From positions 310,001-374,000 of the forward strand of contig JAKFUV010000009.1 of NCBI GenBank assembly GCA_021732485.1: DNA of 64,000 nucleotides, in the 5' to 3' direction. Below, one piece after another: positions 53,657 through 64,000 of this stretch (the stretch's first letter is position 1; the number at the start of each line of letters is the position of its first letter). This DNA is from Hyphomicrobium sp. Its GTDB lineage: Bacteria > Pseudomonadota > Alphaproteobacteria > Rhizobiales > Hyphomicrobiaceae. Position numbers and translations under genes: made by a program. Under the pieces are notes generated by a model that saw only the letters and a list, made by a program, of their open reading frames with translations, was not told the origin of the DNA and made no database searches.

Positions 53657-54637
53657 ATGGCGATTTGGCAGATCCGTACTGAACGTGGAGGCGCCGTAGA
53701 TTACCGAAGCCTGAAGCGATTTACCGGGCTGGCGGCACTGACGGCGTTGAAGGCCCACGGGCGCACGCTCAAATCGTTCGAGCGGCAGATCGAGCCAAAG
53801 GTCTATGGCCGCGTCGGCAATCTTGAAGTTCGACTTGCGCGCACGCGATCGGAAATTCGCCAGGCGCAGCGGCTCCGCTTCCAAGTTTTTTATGAAGAGA
53901 TGTCGGCCGTGCCAAGCCGCCTTGCGCAATTTCGCCGGCGCGATGAAGACGCCTACGATGCCATCTGCGATCACTTGATCGTTGTCGATCTCGATCAAAC
54001 GACGCGATCGTTGCGCAGCGGTGGGGACGCGATCCCGAAGGTGATTGGCACGTACCGAGTGCTTCGCCAGGACGTCGCCGAACGGGGGCTCGGGTTCTAC
54101 ACGGCCAGTGAGTACAATATTGCTCCGCTGCTCAAAGCTCGTTCTCCGGGCCTTCGGTTTATGGAATTAGGCCGCTCGTGCGTGCTTGCGCCTTATCGCA
54201 ACAAACGCTCGGTCGAACTCCTGTGGCACGGTCTGTGGACCTACGTTCGCGAGCACAAGATCGACGTGATGATCGGCTGCGCGAGCTTCACTGGCGTGGA
54301 TGTGAATGAGCACGCAGCAGCCTTGAGCCTTTTGCATCACACGGCCCTGGCGCCGCCCGAATGGCGTTGCAAGGCGCACCCGCATTTGCACCGCGCGATG
54401 GACATCGTCGCCCAAGACAAAATAAATGCGAAAGCCGCGATGAAGAGCATGCCACCGCTGATCAAAGCCTATGTACGGCTTGGCGCTTATGTCGGGGATG
54501 GCGCCGTAATTGATCGCCAATTCGGCACCACCGACGTGCTGATCATCATGCCAGTTGCAAACATCGATCCGCGCTACTTCGAGCATTACGGCGCGCCCGA
54601 CGAAACGACCAGCCGCATCGCCGCTGCCATATACTGA
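53657..54637 (+). CDS. OlsB-like ornithine-acyl-ACP N-acyltransferase (GNAT)
   Basis: A 326-residue acyltransferase of the COG3176 group (PF13444), related to OlsB, which makes lyso-ornithine lipid. Motifs include RLRFQVFYEEMSA, DAICDHLIVVD, RFMELGRSCVLAPYRNKRSV and IDVMIGCASFTGVD, plus a C-terminal PPLIKAYVRLGAYVGDGAV. ATG at 53657 has GGGAG eight bases upstream. No olsA-like acyltransferase gene is beside it, which is often the case. The N-terminal 55 residues are specific to this protein, and the exact acyl acceptor is inferred. Confidence 0.85.
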   Translation: MAIWQIRTERGGAVDYRSLKRFTGLAALTALKAHGRTLKSFERQIEPKVYGRVGNLEVRLARTRSEIRQAQRLRFQVFYEEMSAVPSRLAQFRRRDEDAYDAICDHLIVVDLDQTTRSLRSGGDAIPKVIGTYRVLRQDVAERGLGFYTASEYNIAPLLKARSPGLRFMELGRSCVLAPYRNKRSVELLWHGLWTYVREHKIDVMIGCASFTGVDVNEHAAALSLLHHTALAPPEWRCKAHPHLHRAMDIVAQDKINAKAAMKSMPPLIKAYVRLGAYVGDGAVIDRQFGTTDVLIIMPVANIDPRYFEHYGAPDETTSRIAAAIY

Positions 54638-54660
54638 CCTGTTTGAAGTTTGCGAGCGTT

Positions 54661-56934
54661 TTACACGCGGCCGGCGCCATACGCAGCCAGCGCCGCCATG
54701 TTGACGATGTCGGCGTCGGTGGCGCCGAACGAGCAGATCTGCACCGAGTGCGACAGGCCGACGATCAGCGGCCCGATAATCGTCGCGCCACCGAGCTCTT
54801 TCAGCATTTTGGTCGAGATCGATGCGGCATGAAACGCCGGCATGACCAAGACGTTGGCGGTGTCGGACAATCGGCAGAAGGGATAGTGGCGCATGAGGTC
54901 GCGATTGAGCGCCACGTCGGCTGCCATGTCGCCGTCATACTCGAAATCAACCTGGCGCTCGCGCAGAATGCGCACCGCTTCTCGCACCTGGTCCGATCGT
55001 TCGCCACGGGGCTGGCCAAAAGTCGAGTAGGCGAGCATGGCGACGCGCGGCTCGATGCCGAAGTTGCGTGCCGCCTGAGCCGCTTCGCAGGCAATGTTGG
55101 CGAGCTCTTCAGCCGTCGGCATATCGTGAATGCTCGTATCGGCAATCAGAACGGCGCGGCCACGGCTCAAAGCCAGAGAGACGCCGATGACGTGGCGTCC
55201 GGGCTTTTGATCCAGCACGCGATGCACGTCGCTATAAACGCTGGTCCAGTTGCGCGTGACACCCGACACCATGGCATCGGCATAGCCATGAACAATCATC
55301 AAGGCGCCGAACACGTTGCGTTCGTTGGAGGCGAGGCGCTGACAGTCCCGACGCAAGTACCCGCGCCGCTGCAGGCGCGAATACAGAAACTCGGCGAATT
55401 CGTCGATGTAAACGGAATCGGCCGTGTCGATCAGTTCGAACTCGCTGCGTAACGGAATGCCAAGCTCGCGAAACCGCTCGATGACGACCTTGCGCGACCC
55501 GATCAGCACCGGCTGGCCAAAACCTTGCGCAAAAAACGCATTCGCCGCCCGAATGACGGCTGGATCTTCAGCTTCGGCGAAAACCACCCGCTTTGGATCA
55601 TTGCGCACCTGATCGAAAGTCGCTTGCAGCCATCCAGCAACGGGATCGAGACGTGCTTTGAGGCGCGCAATGTAGGCATCCATATCGACGATCGGTTTGC
55701 GCGCCACACCTGAATCCATCGCAGCCTTGGCAACGGCGGCCGGTACATGCGAGAGCAATCGCGGATCGAACGGCGCTGGAATGATGTAACCCGGTCCGAA
55801 CGTCGGCCGTTCTCCGTGAAACGCAGCCGCAACCTGGTCGGGCACTTCGGCGCGCGCCAATTCCGCGATCGCTTCGGCGGCTGCGATTTTCATGGCGTCG
55901 TTAATGGTCGTCGCCTGAACGTCGAGCGCTCCGCGAAAGATAAACGGGAAGCACAAAACATTGTTGATCTGATTGGGATAGTCCGAGCGGCCTGTGGCCA
56001 TCACGGCATCGGCTCGAACGGCGAAAACATCGTCTGGGCTGATTTCCGGATTGGGATTGGCCATCGCGAAAATCAGCGGCTTTGGCGCCATGCTCGCGAC
56101 CATCTCGCGCGAGACGACGCCGGCGGCGGAGAGGCCCAAAAAGATGTCGGCGCCGACCATGATCTCGGCCAGTTTACGGGCCTTGGTCTTTTGCGCGTAG
56201 GGTGCCTTATATTCGTCCATCAATGTCGCGCGGCCTTCGTAGACGACGCCTTCGATGTCAGCGATGAAGATATTTTCGCGCCGCATGCCAATCTTGACGA
56301 GCAGATTAAGGCACGCGAGTGCCGCAGCTCCGGCGCCTGCGCAGACCAGCTTGACCTTGGCGATGTCTTTATCGACGACCTTCAAACCGTTCAGCATGCC
56401 GGCCGCAACCACAATCGCGGTGCCGTGCTGGTCATCATGAAAAACGGGAATATCGAGTAGTTTTTTAAGCGTCTCCTCTATGACGAAGCACTCGGGCGAT
56501 TTGATATCTTCAAGGTTGATACCGCCGAACGATGGCCCTAGGTAGCGCACCGAATTGATGAAGGCGTCGGCGTCCGCCGTGTCGACGAGCAGGTCAATGG
56601 AATCGATGTCGGCAAAACGCTTGAACAGCGCGGCCTTGCCTTCCATCACTGGTTTCGCCGCCAACGCTCCGAGATTTCCAAGCCCTAAAATGGCTGTGCC
56701 GTTCGAGACGACGGCAACCAGATTGCCTTTGTTGGTGTAGGCGTAGACGTCAGCTGGGTCTTTGGCGATGGCGAGCACAGGGACCGCGACGCCGGGCGAA
56801 TACGCGAGTGACAGATCGCGCTGCGTCGCGAGCGGCTTGGTCGTTGCAATTTCGAGTTTCCCCGGCTTGCCGCTCGAATGGAACTGCAAGGCCTCTTGTT
56901 CGGTAAAACGGGCAGCGCGAAATTGTGTGGCCAT
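54661..56934 (-). CDS. maeB: NADP-type malic enzyme MaeB (with phosphotransacetylase-like domain)
   Basis: A 757-residue enzyme decarboxylating malate to pyruvate. The N-terminal malic-enzyme part has [14 protein letters not shown] and [12 protein letters not shown], with the cofactor-binding [14 protein letters not shown]. The C-terminal 330 residues resemble phosphotransacetylase ([15 protein letters not shown], then [15 protein letters not shown] and GVTRNW) but in this family serve in assembly and control rather than acetyl transfer. It is divergent from mutS, with a shared control region of about 180 bases. Confidence 0.95.
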   Translation of the reverse strand: MATQFRAARFTEQEALQFHSSGKPGKLEIATTKPLATQRDLSLAYSPGVAVPVLAIAKDPADVYAYTNKGNLVAVVSNGTAILGLGNLGALAAKPVMEGKAALFKRFADIDSIDLLVDTADADAFINSVRYLGPSFGGINLEDIKSPECFVIEETLKKLLDIPVFHDDQHGTAIVVAAGMLNGLKVVDKDIAKVKLVCAGAGAAALACLNLLVKIGMRRENIFIADIEGVVYEGRATLMDEYKAPYAQKTKARKLAEIMVGADIFLGLSAAGVVSREMVASMAPKPLIFAMANPNPEISPDDVFAVRADAVMATGRSDYPNQINNVLCFPFIFRGALDVQATTINDAMKIAAAEAIAELARAEVPDQVAAAFHGERPTFGPGYIIPAPFDPRLLSHVPAAVAKAAMDSGVARKPIVDMDAYIARLKARLDPVAGWLQATFDQVRNDPKRVVFAEAEDPAVIRAANAFFAQGFGQPVLIGSRKVVIERFRELGIPLRSEFELIDTADSVYIDEFAEFLYSRLQRRGYLRRDCQRLASNERNVFGALMIVHGYADAMVSGVTRNWTSVYSDVHRVLDQKPGRHVIGVSLALSRGRAVLIADTSIHDMPTAEELANIACEAAQAARNFGIEPRVAMLAYSTFGQPRGERSDQVREAVRILRERQVDFEYDGDMAADVALNRDLMRHYPFCRLSDTANVLVMPAFHAASISTKMLKELGGATIIGPLIVGLSHSVQICSFGATDADIVNMAALAAYGAGRV

Positions 56935-57112
56935 GGGGCAATAAACCGTCTGAGAACATTGACTGGGGGTTGCGCTGGACTGGACCGCGAGGCTTTGCGG
57001 CGCGCACGATAGGTTGCGGCAGGCGTCTCAGCAACCTATGCATGACCCCGACCGGAGTTGCCCCTGTCCTTCATCACCAACCGCATTTGGAACCGGCGAC
57101 CGACACCCCGCG

Positions 57113-59995
57113 ATGGCTAAACACAAAGAATCCGAGAAAGACAGTTCGTTCGCCGCTCAGCGCAGTGTCGACGCTGTTGTGTCGCACGACGTCGCTGACG
57201 ACGTGAGGCTGCCATCCGATCACGTGCCGCCCGCCAGCGACGCAACACCATCAATGGCCCAGTATCTCGAAATCAAGGCCGCCAATCCCGACAGCCTGCT
57301 GTGGTACCGGATGGGTGATTTCTATGAGCTGTTTTTCGAAGATGCGGTCGCTGCATCGCAAGCGTTGTCGATCGTGCTCACCAAGCGCGGCCGCCATCAG
57401 GGCCAAGAGATTCCCATGTGCGGCGTCCCTGTGCACCGCGCCGATGACTATCTGCAGCGCCTGATCCGCAAGGGGTTTCGCGTCGCAGTTTGCGAACAGC
57501 TCGAAGACCCGGCCGAAGCCCGCAAGCGCGGCGCCAAGGCGGTCGTCAAACGCGACGTCGTGCGCTTGGTGACGCCCGGCACGATCACCGAAGAAGCGCT
57601 GCTTGACGCCAAGGCGCGCAACTATCTGACGGCGTTGTTCCGCCAGACCCCGGCGGACGTTGCCATTCTGTCGGCTGCGGCGCGCGTGGCACTGGCGTCT
57701 GTCGATATCTCAACCGGAGAATTCGAAATCTGCGATGTTTGCGGAAGTGATCTCGTCGGTGAACTCGTGCGGATCGCCCCGGGTGAAGTATTGGCAACTG
57801 ACGACGTTCTCGCCGACGCCACATTGCGCCATTGGATTGATGTCGCCGGAGCCGCCGCTACGCCCGTTCCGCCGGCGTTCTTCGATCCGATGTCCGGAGC
57901 GCGCGATCTTAAGAACAATCTAGGGCTGATCGATCTCGCCGGACTTGGCGAAATTTCGCGGGCGGAATTATCGGCGACCGCTGCGGTCCTCAAATATATC
58001 GATCTCACCCAGCTGGGTCGAAAGCCTGTACTGCGCCGGCCTAAAAGATCGGGCACGGGTGCGACGCTGGTCATCGATGCGGCGACGCGCCTGAGCCTTG
58101 AGCTCATCAAAACCTCGTCGGCCGATAAATCCGCGACGCTGCTGTCGGCGATGGACCGAACGGTGACCGGTGCTGGCGCGCGCGATTTGCAGGCTAAACT
58201 CGCGGAACCTCTCGCCGATCAAACGGCGATCAACGCGCGATTGGACTGCGTGCATTACCTCATTGAGCATCGCCGGCTGCTGGATGATGTGCGTCTCTCA
58301 TTGCGGTCTGCGCCTGACTTAGCGCGGGCGCTACCGCGACTGGCCTTCGGGCGCGGCGGTCCGCGCGATCTTGCCGCCGTGCGCGACGCTCTCGCCGTGG
58401 CGACGGCATGCCACGCCGCTATCTCAACATCGGACAACGGGCTGGGCCTGCCGGCGTTGCTCGGCGATATCAAGCAGGGTTTGATCGCGCCGGGCAGCCA
58501 ACTTCTCGAGACTTTGACGCAGGCGTTGGCGGATGACTTACCGTACGTCCGACGCGACGGTGGGTTCACGCGACCGGGTTTCAGTGCCGACTTGGACGCC
58601 ATGCGCGCCTTGCGAGACGACAGCCGCCAAGTGATGGCGCAGCTCGAAAATCGCTATGTCGAAGACACCGGTATCAAAGCGCTCAAGGTTCGCCACAACA
58701 ACATTCTCGGTTTTTATGTCGAAGTCACTCAGTTGAATGCGAAGCCACTTCTGACCGAACCACTCAGCGCTACGTTCAAGCACCGCCAGACCATGGCCAA
58801 CGCCGTGCGCTTTTCAACAGCCGAGCTGCTTGAGACGGAGGGACGTATCGCTGCGGCAAGCGATCGCGCGTTGAACCTTGAGCAGGAGATTTTTGCGGAC
58901 CTCGCCGCGCAGATTTTGGCGGCGGACGCGTGCCTCGGGCAGACCGCCACAGCGTTGGCGGAACTGGATTGCTTCGCGGCCCTGGCGGCGCTTGCGATCG
59001 AGCAAAATTATGTGAGGCCCGCCATTGACGACAGTCTGACATTTGAAATCGTCGGCGGGCGCCATCCCGTGGTGCAACAAGCGCTCGCCAAAATCAGAGC
59101 CGGGCCTTTCATTGACAACGACTGCGTCCTTGGCCGTGCCGGTTCGGCGTCGCCTTCGCCGCCGGGTTCCGACGAAATGAAAAACGCGCGGCTATGGCTG
59201 GTCACCGGCCCCAATATGGCCGGTAAATCGACCTTCCTGCGCCAGAACGCTTTGATCGCCGTGATGGCGCAGATGGGTTCGTATGTGCCGGCGAAGTCCG
59301 CCCATATTGGCATTGTCGATCGCCTGTTCTCGCGCGTTGGCGCCTCCGACGATCTGGCGCGCGGGCGTTCGACATTCATGGTCGAAATGGTCGAGACCGC
59401 AGCGATCCTCAATCAGGCAACGGCGCGATCGCTCGTGATCCTTGATGAAATCGGCCGGGGCACGGCGACGTTCGACGGCCTGTCGATCGCCTGGGCGACT
59501 GTCGAATATTTGCACGATGTCACGAAAGCACGCGCCCTGTTTGCGACGCACTATCACGAGCTGACGGCCTTGGCCCGGCGGCTGTCTGGCATCGCCAACG
59601 TGACGATGGGCGTTACCGAATGGCGCGATGACATCGTCTTTCTTCACAAGGTGCAGCCCGGTGCTGCCGATCGGTCCTACGGCATACAGGTTGCAAAACT
59701 CGCAGGCTTGCCGGCAGAAGTGATTGCCCGCGCGCGCGATGTCCTCGCCAAACTCGAGAAATCGGACCGACGGCCGCACACCGGCAAAGGCCCGCTTGAC
59801 GATCTGCCGCTGTTTGCCGCCCCACGTCCAGCGTCTGCGTCGACGAGGCGCGAGCCGAGCCCGTTGGAGCGTGCACTTGAGGCGCTTCGGCCCGATGACC
59901 TGACACCGCGAACCGCGCTGGATAAAATATATGAATTAAAGGCCCTCGCCGCATCCAAGGCGCGTGCCGGCGAAACGTCGAAATCGGATGTTTGA
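57113..59995 (+). CDS. mutS: DNA mismatch repair protein MutS
   Basis: A 960-residue mismatch sensor. The mismatch-binding motif GDFYELF is near residue 65, domain II-III spans the middle, and the C-terminal ATPase has Walker A TGPNMAGKSTFLRQ, the DDLARGRSTFMVEM signature and Walker B LVILDEIGRGTATFDG, followed by the helix-turn-helix dimer region. The N-terminus of about 55 residues before the first domain is longer than usual. ATG at 57113 was chosen; the open frame runs 99 bases further up with no homology. glnD follows after 3 bases. Confidence 0.96.
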   Translation: MAKHKESEKDSSFAAQRSVDAVVSHDVADDVRLPSDHVPPASDATPSMAQYLEIKAANPDSLLWYRMGDFYELFFEDAVAASQALSIVLTKRGRHQGQEIPMCGVPVHRADDYLQRLIRKGFRVAVCEQLEDPAEARKRGAKAVVKRDVVRLVTPGTITEEALLDAKARNYLTALFRQTPADVAILSAAARVALASVDISTGEFEICDVCGSDLVGELVRIAPGEVLATDDVLADATLRHWIDVAGAAATPVPPAFFDPMSGARDLKNNLGLIDLAGLGEISRAELSATAAVLKYIDLTQLGRKPVLRRPKRSGTGATLVIDAATRLSLELIKTSSADKSATLLSAMDRTVTGAGARDLQAKLAEPLADQTAINARLDCVHYLIEHRRLLDDVRLSLRSAPDLARALPRLAFGRGGPRDLAAVRDALAVATACHAAISTSDNGLGLPALLGDIKQGLIAPGSQLLETLTQALADDLPYVRRDGGFTRPGFSADLDAMRALRDDSRQVMAQLENRYVEDTGIKALKVRHNNILGFYVEVTQLNAKPLLTEPLSATFKHRQTMANAVRFSTAELLETEGRIAAASDRALNLEQEIFADLAAQILAADACLGQTATALAELDCFAALAALAIEQNYVRPAIDDSLTFEIVGGRHPVVQQALAKIRAGPFIDNDCVLGRAGSASPSPPGSDEMKNARLWLVTGPNMAGKSTFLRQNALIAVMAQMGSYVPAKSAHIGIVDRLFSRVGASDDLARGRSTFMVEMVETAAILNQATARSLVILDEIGRGTATFDGLSIAWATVEYLHDVTKARALFATHYHELTALARRLSGIANVTMGVTEWRDDIVFLHKVQPGAADRSYGIQVAKLAGLPAEVIARARDVLAKLEKSDRRPHTGKGPLDDLPLFAAPRPASASTRREPSPLERALEALRPDDLTPRTALDKIYELKALAASKARAGETSKSDV

Positions 59996-59998
59996 CGC

Positions 59999-62797
59999 TT
60001 GAAACACATCGAAAAGCATATTGACGCTCCCTACTTCGATACGCGCGCGCTTCGCCACGAGCTAACGGCGCTGTTCAACGCATCTGGCAGCGCGGCGGAA
60101 GCGCGACCACGGGTTGTCGATCGGCTGAAAGACTTGGTGAAGGCGGCCCGGCAGCAGGCTCGACTGGCATTGGAAGCCAACTGCAATGGCAGGGTGTGCG
60201 CCGCTGATCTCTCAGCCTTTCAAGATGCATTGACCGCATTGATCTTCGACTACACGGTGGCGCACGTCTACCGTGCCACCAATCCCTCCGACGCGGAACG
60301 TATGAGTATCGTCGCGACCGGTGGCTACGGGCGCGGATTGCTGGCGCCTGGTTCCGACATCGATCTGCTGTTTTTGCTGCCCTACAAGCAGACGCCGTGG
60401 GGTGAAAGCGTCGCGGAATACATGCTCTACGTGTTATGGGATTTGGGGTTCAAGGTCGGACACGCCACACGAACCGTCGAGCAATGCATTAGGTTGTCGA
60501 TTTCAGATGTCACCATTCGAACGTCGTTGCTCGACGCGCGTCTCATTCACGCCGATCAGAAGCTGTTTGCTGAATTTGAAGACCGATTTTATGCCGAGGT
60601 CGTCACCGGCACCGCGCGTCAGTTCATCGACGCAAAAATGGCCGAGCGCGATGATCGCACACGGCGCGTCGGCGAAAGCCGGTACAAAGTCGAACCCAAC
60701 GTCAAAGACGGCAAGGGTGGGCTGCGTGATTTGCACACACTGCACTGGCTGTCGAAATACTTGTTTCGGCAGGAAGTGGGTAACGCCGCCGTCCAAGCCG
60801 GAATTTACACGCCGGAGGAAGCCCGGACATTCCGCCGCTGCGAAGACTTTTTGTGGACCGTGCGATGCTTTTTGCATTTCATCACGGGCCGGGCCGAGGA
60901 GGTTCTCAGCTTCGACGTTCAACCGCAATTGGCCAAGAGTTTAGGGTACACCGACCACGGTGGGTTGCGGGCCGTCGAACGCTTCATGAAGCATTATTTT
61001 CTCATTGCCAAGGATGTCGGCGATCTATCGACAATCCTGTGCGGTGCGCTCGAAATGCAGCAACTGAAAACCACGCCCGGTGTTTCGCGCTATCTGCGGC
61101 CGTTGACTTGGAAAGCCCGCCGCGACGTGCGGGTGAAAACCGATTTCCGCGTCGACAACGATCGTTTGAACGTTGCCGATGCCGACGTGTTCGCTCGCGA
61201 TTCCGTCAACCTCATTCGATTCTTCACGCAAGCCGAGGCCACCGGCGGCTTTCTTCATCCCGATGCGATCCGGCTGTTGCGGCGATCATTGCGCTTGATC
61301 GATAGCGATCTGCGTAACAATCCGGAAGCCAATCGCTTGTTCGTTGAGTTGCTGACTGGCACCGACAATCCCGAAGGTGCTCTCCGCCGCATGAATGATG
61401 CTGGCGTACTCGGCAAGTTCATTCCCGAATTCGGACGCGTGGTCGCGATGATGCAGTTCAATATGTATCATCACTACACGGTCGACGAACACTTGCTGCG
61501 CACGGTCGGCAACCTGATTGCGGTCGAAAAGGGAGAGTATGCAAAAGAACTGCCGCTATCCACCGAGATCGTGAAGACGATTCAAAATCGCCGCGCGTTG
61601 TTTGTCGCGGCATTTTTGCATGATGTCGGCAAGGGTCGCAAGGAAGACCATTCGATCGTTGGAGCGCGGATTGCGCGCAAACTATGTCCGCGGCTTGGCC
61701 TTAGTGCTGCTGAAACAGAACTCGTCGCATGGCTGATCGAAGAGCATCTGACGATGAGTAACGTCGCTCATTCGCGCGACATCTCTGATCCAAAGACCGT
61801 GCATGACTTTGCCGTGAAGGTGCAAAGCCCTGAGCGGCTGAAGCTATTGTGCCTGCTGACCATCGCCGACATTCGCGCCGTCGGTCCGGGCGTCTGGAAC
61901 GGCTGGAAGGGGCAACTGCTTCGCACGCTCTACTATGAAACAGAGCCGCAGGTGGCCGGCGGCCATACGCAAGTTCAGCGCGCTGAACGCATCGATGAGG
62001 CGCAGGCGGCCTTGCGTTTGGCTTTGCAAGACTGGCCGCATGATGATGTGCGAGCGTTCATCAATCGCCACTATCCGAGCTATTGGCTGCGCACCGACAC
62101 CGAGACGCAAGTCGAGCATGCCTTGCTGCTGCGGGATTCTTCAGCCAACGCGAAAAAACTGGCAACGCGCGTTAAAACGAATTCTTTCGCCGCCATCACT
62201 GAATTGACGGTCTTTGCCCCGAACCATCCTCGGCTGCTGGCACTCTTTGCTGGCGCATGTGCGGCGGCGGGATCGAATATCGCCGGCGCCCACATCATGA
62301 CCACGCGCGACGGGTATGCTCTCGATACGTTTTTGCTCAATCGCGAATTCGTACATGACGATGACGAAATGCGCCGTGCCCGCAAAATCGGTGATACAAT
62401 CGATCGCCTGCTCAACGGCGAACATCGGCTCGCGACGCTTTTGCAAAAGCGCCGGGTCGGTCAACGGCGCGCTGACGCGTTCGTTGTTGAGCCGGAGGTG
62501 TTGATCAACAACGCTTTGTCGGAGCGCTTGACGGTCGTCGAAGTTTCGGGGCGCGATCGTCCTGGGTTGCTGTACGATTTGACCAGTGCCCTGTCGGATT
62601 TGCTGTTGGATATCACGTCAGCGCACATTACGACATTTGGTGAGAAGGCTGTCGACGTTTTCTACGTCACCGACTTGACGGGCAAGCAAATCATCAGTGA
62701 GCCGCGGCAAGCGGCGATCAAAAACCGGCTGTTGAGTGTGCTCAGCGAAGCCGAATTGACGGCCTCGTCGACGCAGACCTCCGCGATAAAACTCTGA
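59999..62797 (+). CDS. glnD: [Protein-PII] uridylyltransferase/uridylyl-removing enzyme
   Basis: A 932-residue nitrogen sensor that modifies PII proteins (GlnB/GlnK) when glutamine is low and reverses this when it is high. The nucleotidyltransferase site is GGYGRGLLAPGSDIDLLF; the HD domain is FLHDVGKGRKEDHS; two ACT domains stand at the C-terminus (TELTVFAPNHPRLLAL and VVEVSGRDRPGLLYDL). The start is TTG at 59999, three bases after the mutS stop, so the two are closely linked, as in many rhizobia. Confidence 0.96.
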   Translation: MKHIEKHIDAPYFDTRALRHELTALFNASGSAAEARPRVVDRLKDLVKAARQQARLALEANCNGRVCAADLSAFQDALTALIFDYTVAHVYRATNPSDAERMSIVATGGYGRGLLAPGSDIDLLFLLPYKQTPWGESVAEYMLYVLWDLGFKVGHATRTVEQCIRLSISDVTIRTSLLDARLIHADQKLFAEFEDRFYAEVVTGTARQFIDAKMAERDDRTRRVGESRYKVEPNVKDGKGGLRDLHTLHWLSKYLFRQEVGNAAVQAGIYTPEEARTFRRCEDFLWTVRCFLHFITGRAEEVLSFDVQPQLAKSLGYTDHGGLRAVERFMKHYFLIAKDVGDLSTILCGALEMQQLKTTPGVSRYLRPLTWKARRDVRVKTDFRVDNDRLNVADADVFARDSVNLIRFFTQAEATGGFLHPDAIRLLRRSLRLIDSDLRNNPEANRLFVELLTGTDNPEGALRRMNDAGVLGKFIPEFGRVVAMMQFNMYHHYTVDEHLLRTVGNLIAVEKGEYAKELPLSTEIVKTIQNRRALFVAAFLHDVGKGRKEDHSIVGARIARKLCPRLGLSAAETELVAWLIEEHLTMSNVAHSRDISDPKTVHDFAVKVQSPERLKLLCLLTIADIRAVGPGVWNGWKGQLLRTLYYETEPQVAGGHTQVQRAERIDEAQAALRLALQDWPHDDVRAFINRHYPSYWLRTDTETQVEHALLLRDSSANAKKLATRVKTNSFAAITELTVFAPNHPRLLALFAGACAAAGSNIAGAHIMTTRDGYALDTFLLNREFVHDDDEMRRARKIGDTIDRLLNGEHRLATLLQKRRVGQRRADAFVVEPEVLINNALSERLTVVEVSGRDRPGLLYDLTSALSDLLLDITSAHITTFGEKAVDVFYVTDLTGKQIISEPRQAAIKNRLLSVLSEAELTASSTQTSAIKL

Positions 62798-62846
62798 TGA
62801 CGATCGCCTTCCCGCCAGCTTTTAAAACAGATACCTCAGAACTGAT

Positions 62847-64000
62847 ATGAAACTTTACCGATCCTTCGCGACCGTCGGCGGCCTGACGCTTCTCAGCCGC
62901 GTGTTTGGATTCGCGCGCGATATCCTGATCGCCGCGACGCTCGGTTCGGGATGGGTAGCTGACGCGTTCGTCGTCGCGTTCCGGTTTCCGAACTTGTTTC
63001 GCCGGCTGTTTGGCGAGGGCGCATTCAATTCGGCGTTTGTGCCAATTTTCGCCAAGAAGATCGAAGGCGAAGGTCACGAAGCGGCGCGAAGTTTTGCCGA
63101 GGATGCCATGGCCGGCCTGTTTTTCGTGCTGGTAATCCTGACGATCCTTGCCGAAATTGCCATGCCTTTTCTGATGTACGGATTAGCGCCCGGCTTCGAT
63201 GTCCAGCCTGAGAAATTCGACCTCGCGGTTCTGCTGACACGCATCACGATGCCCTATCTCCTCTGCATGTCGATGGTGGCGTTGATGTCGGGAGCTTTGA
63301 ATTCCGTCGGGCGTTTCGCCGAGAGTTCATCGGTGTCGATCGTCCTCAACGTCGCCATGATGGTTGCAACGCTGATCTCGCTTTGGATCGGCTACTCCGC
63401 TGGCCCGGAGGCGGGCGTTATTCAGGCCTGGGGCGTCTTCGTCGCCGGCATACTGCAATTGCTATTGTTGATGTGGGGCATGAAGCGCGCCGGGCTGTCG
63501 CTGAAACTAAAGCGTCCGCGCATGACGGACGATATCCGCCATCTTCTCAAGCTTGGCGTCCCGGGCATCGTTTCCGGCGGCGTCACCCAGATCAACATTG
63601 CCATCGGTACGGTGATCGCGTCGCTGCAAGCCGGCGCCGTTTCGCATCTGTATTACGCCGATCGCATTTACGAGCTGCCGCTGGCCATTGTTGGCATCGC
63701 CGTCGGCGTCGTCTTGCTCCCCGATGTCGCCCGGCATCTGCGAGCCGGCAACGAGGCGGCCGTGATGGATAGCCAGAACCGCTCGCTTGAATTTGCGATG
63801 ATGCTAACGGTACCGGCGGCCTTGGCGTTGGCTGTGATGCCGGAACAGATCGTCCGAGTGCTGTTCGAGCGCGGGGCGTTCAATGCAGCCGATACGGCGT
63901 CGACGTCGGCGCTGCTGCAGATTTTCGCGCTCGGGCTGCCGGCATTCGTGCTCATTAAAGTTTTCTCGCCAGCGTATTTTGCCCGCGAAGATACCAGAAC
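62847..64000 (+). CDS. murJ: Lipid II flippase MurJ (3' partial)
   Basis: The first 384 residues of a MurJ/MviN membrane protein that flips lipid II to the periplasm for cell-wall synthesis. The family beginning is GGLTLLSRVFGFARDILIA, then PNLFRRLFGEGAFNSAFVP, with the conserved Arg residues, and KLGVPGIVSGG and YYADRIYELPLAIVGIA further on. About ten membrane segments are visible, and the frame is open at the right edge, so roughly a quarter is missing. It lies 49 bases after glnD. The mutS-glnD-murJ order is typical of Hyphomicrobiales. Confidence 0.95.
   Translation, partial: MKLYRSFATVGGLTLLSRVFGFARDILIAATLGSGWVADAFVVAFRFPNLFRRLFGEGAFNSAFVPIFAKKIEGEGHEAARSFAEDAMAGLFFVLVILTILAEIAMPFLMYGLAPGFDVQPEKFDLAVLLTRITMPYLLCMSMVALMSGALNSVGRFAESSSVSIVLNVAMMVATLISLWIGYSAGPEAGVIQAWGVFVAGILQLLLLMWGMKRAGLSLKLKRPRMTDDIRHLLKLGVPGIVSGGVTQINIAIGTVIASLQAGAVSHLYYADRIYELPLAIVGIAVGVVLLPDVARHLRAGNEAAVMDSQNRSLEFAMMLTVPAALALAVMPEQIVRVLFERGAFNAADTASTSALLQIFALGLPAFVLIKVFSPAYFAREDTR

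Noticed and set aside
54643..55452. A long plus-strand frame inside maeB
   Set aside because: It is a shadow of the malic enzyme gene, with no motif of its own.

Overview
The window looks like chromosomal DNA from an alphaproteobacterium, most likely of the order Hyphomicrobiales (Rhizobiales). The pointers are a complete PhyR-NepR-EcfG general stress response locus with an HWE-type kinase beside it, the gene orders hemC-hemD-mitofilin-like-hemY and mutS-glnD-murJ, a MaeB malic enzyme fused to a phosphotransacetylase domain, an SDHAF4/DUF1674 protein, an extensin-like protein, and a REP-like palindrome of a style common in rhizobia. The genus cannot be fixed from sequence reading alone. These statements rest on motif recognition, not on database searches.

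Layout. Bases 1-3597 carry a TVP38/TMEM64 membrane protein (cut at the left edge), a flavin disulfide reductase and an orphan sensor histidine kinase. A tRNA-Arg(ACG) at 3762-3838 is the insertion site of an 8.1-kb integrative element (3792-11977). It is bounded by 47-bp direct repeats of the tRNA 3' part, and paired TTGCCCRCAC motifs lie inside both ends. The element carries a tyrosine integrase broken by a 16-bp tandem duplication, an SF3 (D5-type) helicase, a degenerate HNH-like protein, several small unknown proteins, a membrane protein ending in a winged-helix-like domain, and a rightward cargo pair near attL: a lipoprotein and a TIR/deoxyribosyltransferase-like protein. There are no structural phage genes, so it resembles a phage satellite or small integrative element more than a prophage. 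It also carries an inverted copy of the 5' half of the tRNA-Arg with its upstream flank.

From 12.5 to 24.3 kb lie regulatory and envelope genes: an unknown protein facing a BLUF photoreceptor, an OmpA-family protein, ugd, the stress-response locus (HWE kinase, phyR divergent from nepR-ecfG), an SDR oxidoreductase and an orphan HigA-like antitoxin. From 24.5 to 46.2 kb is mostly housekeeping: tRNA-Thr(CGT), the haem operon hemC-hemD-mitofilin-hemY, divergent tsaD-gpsA-EVE-methyltransferase, acs, an extensin-like protein, a Tad-like VWA protein, SDHAF4, htpX, rsmB, a heparinase II/III-like protein, purH and an Atg22-like transporter.

From 46.3 to 64 kb: a LemA-TPM-TPM operon, tRNA-Gly(GCC), a YbaK/ProX deacylase with an apparent one-base frameshift near its N-terminus, a CnoX-like thioredoxin, a Lon-substrate-domain protein, a Trm112-like protein, a hybrid histidine kinase, an OlsB-like acyltransferase, maeB divergent from mutS, then glnD and murJ (cut by the right edge).

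The parts most worth a second look are the integrative element with its frozen integrase, its inverted tRNA fragment and its possible defence cargo. No CRISPR array, rRNA or insertion sequence was seen.
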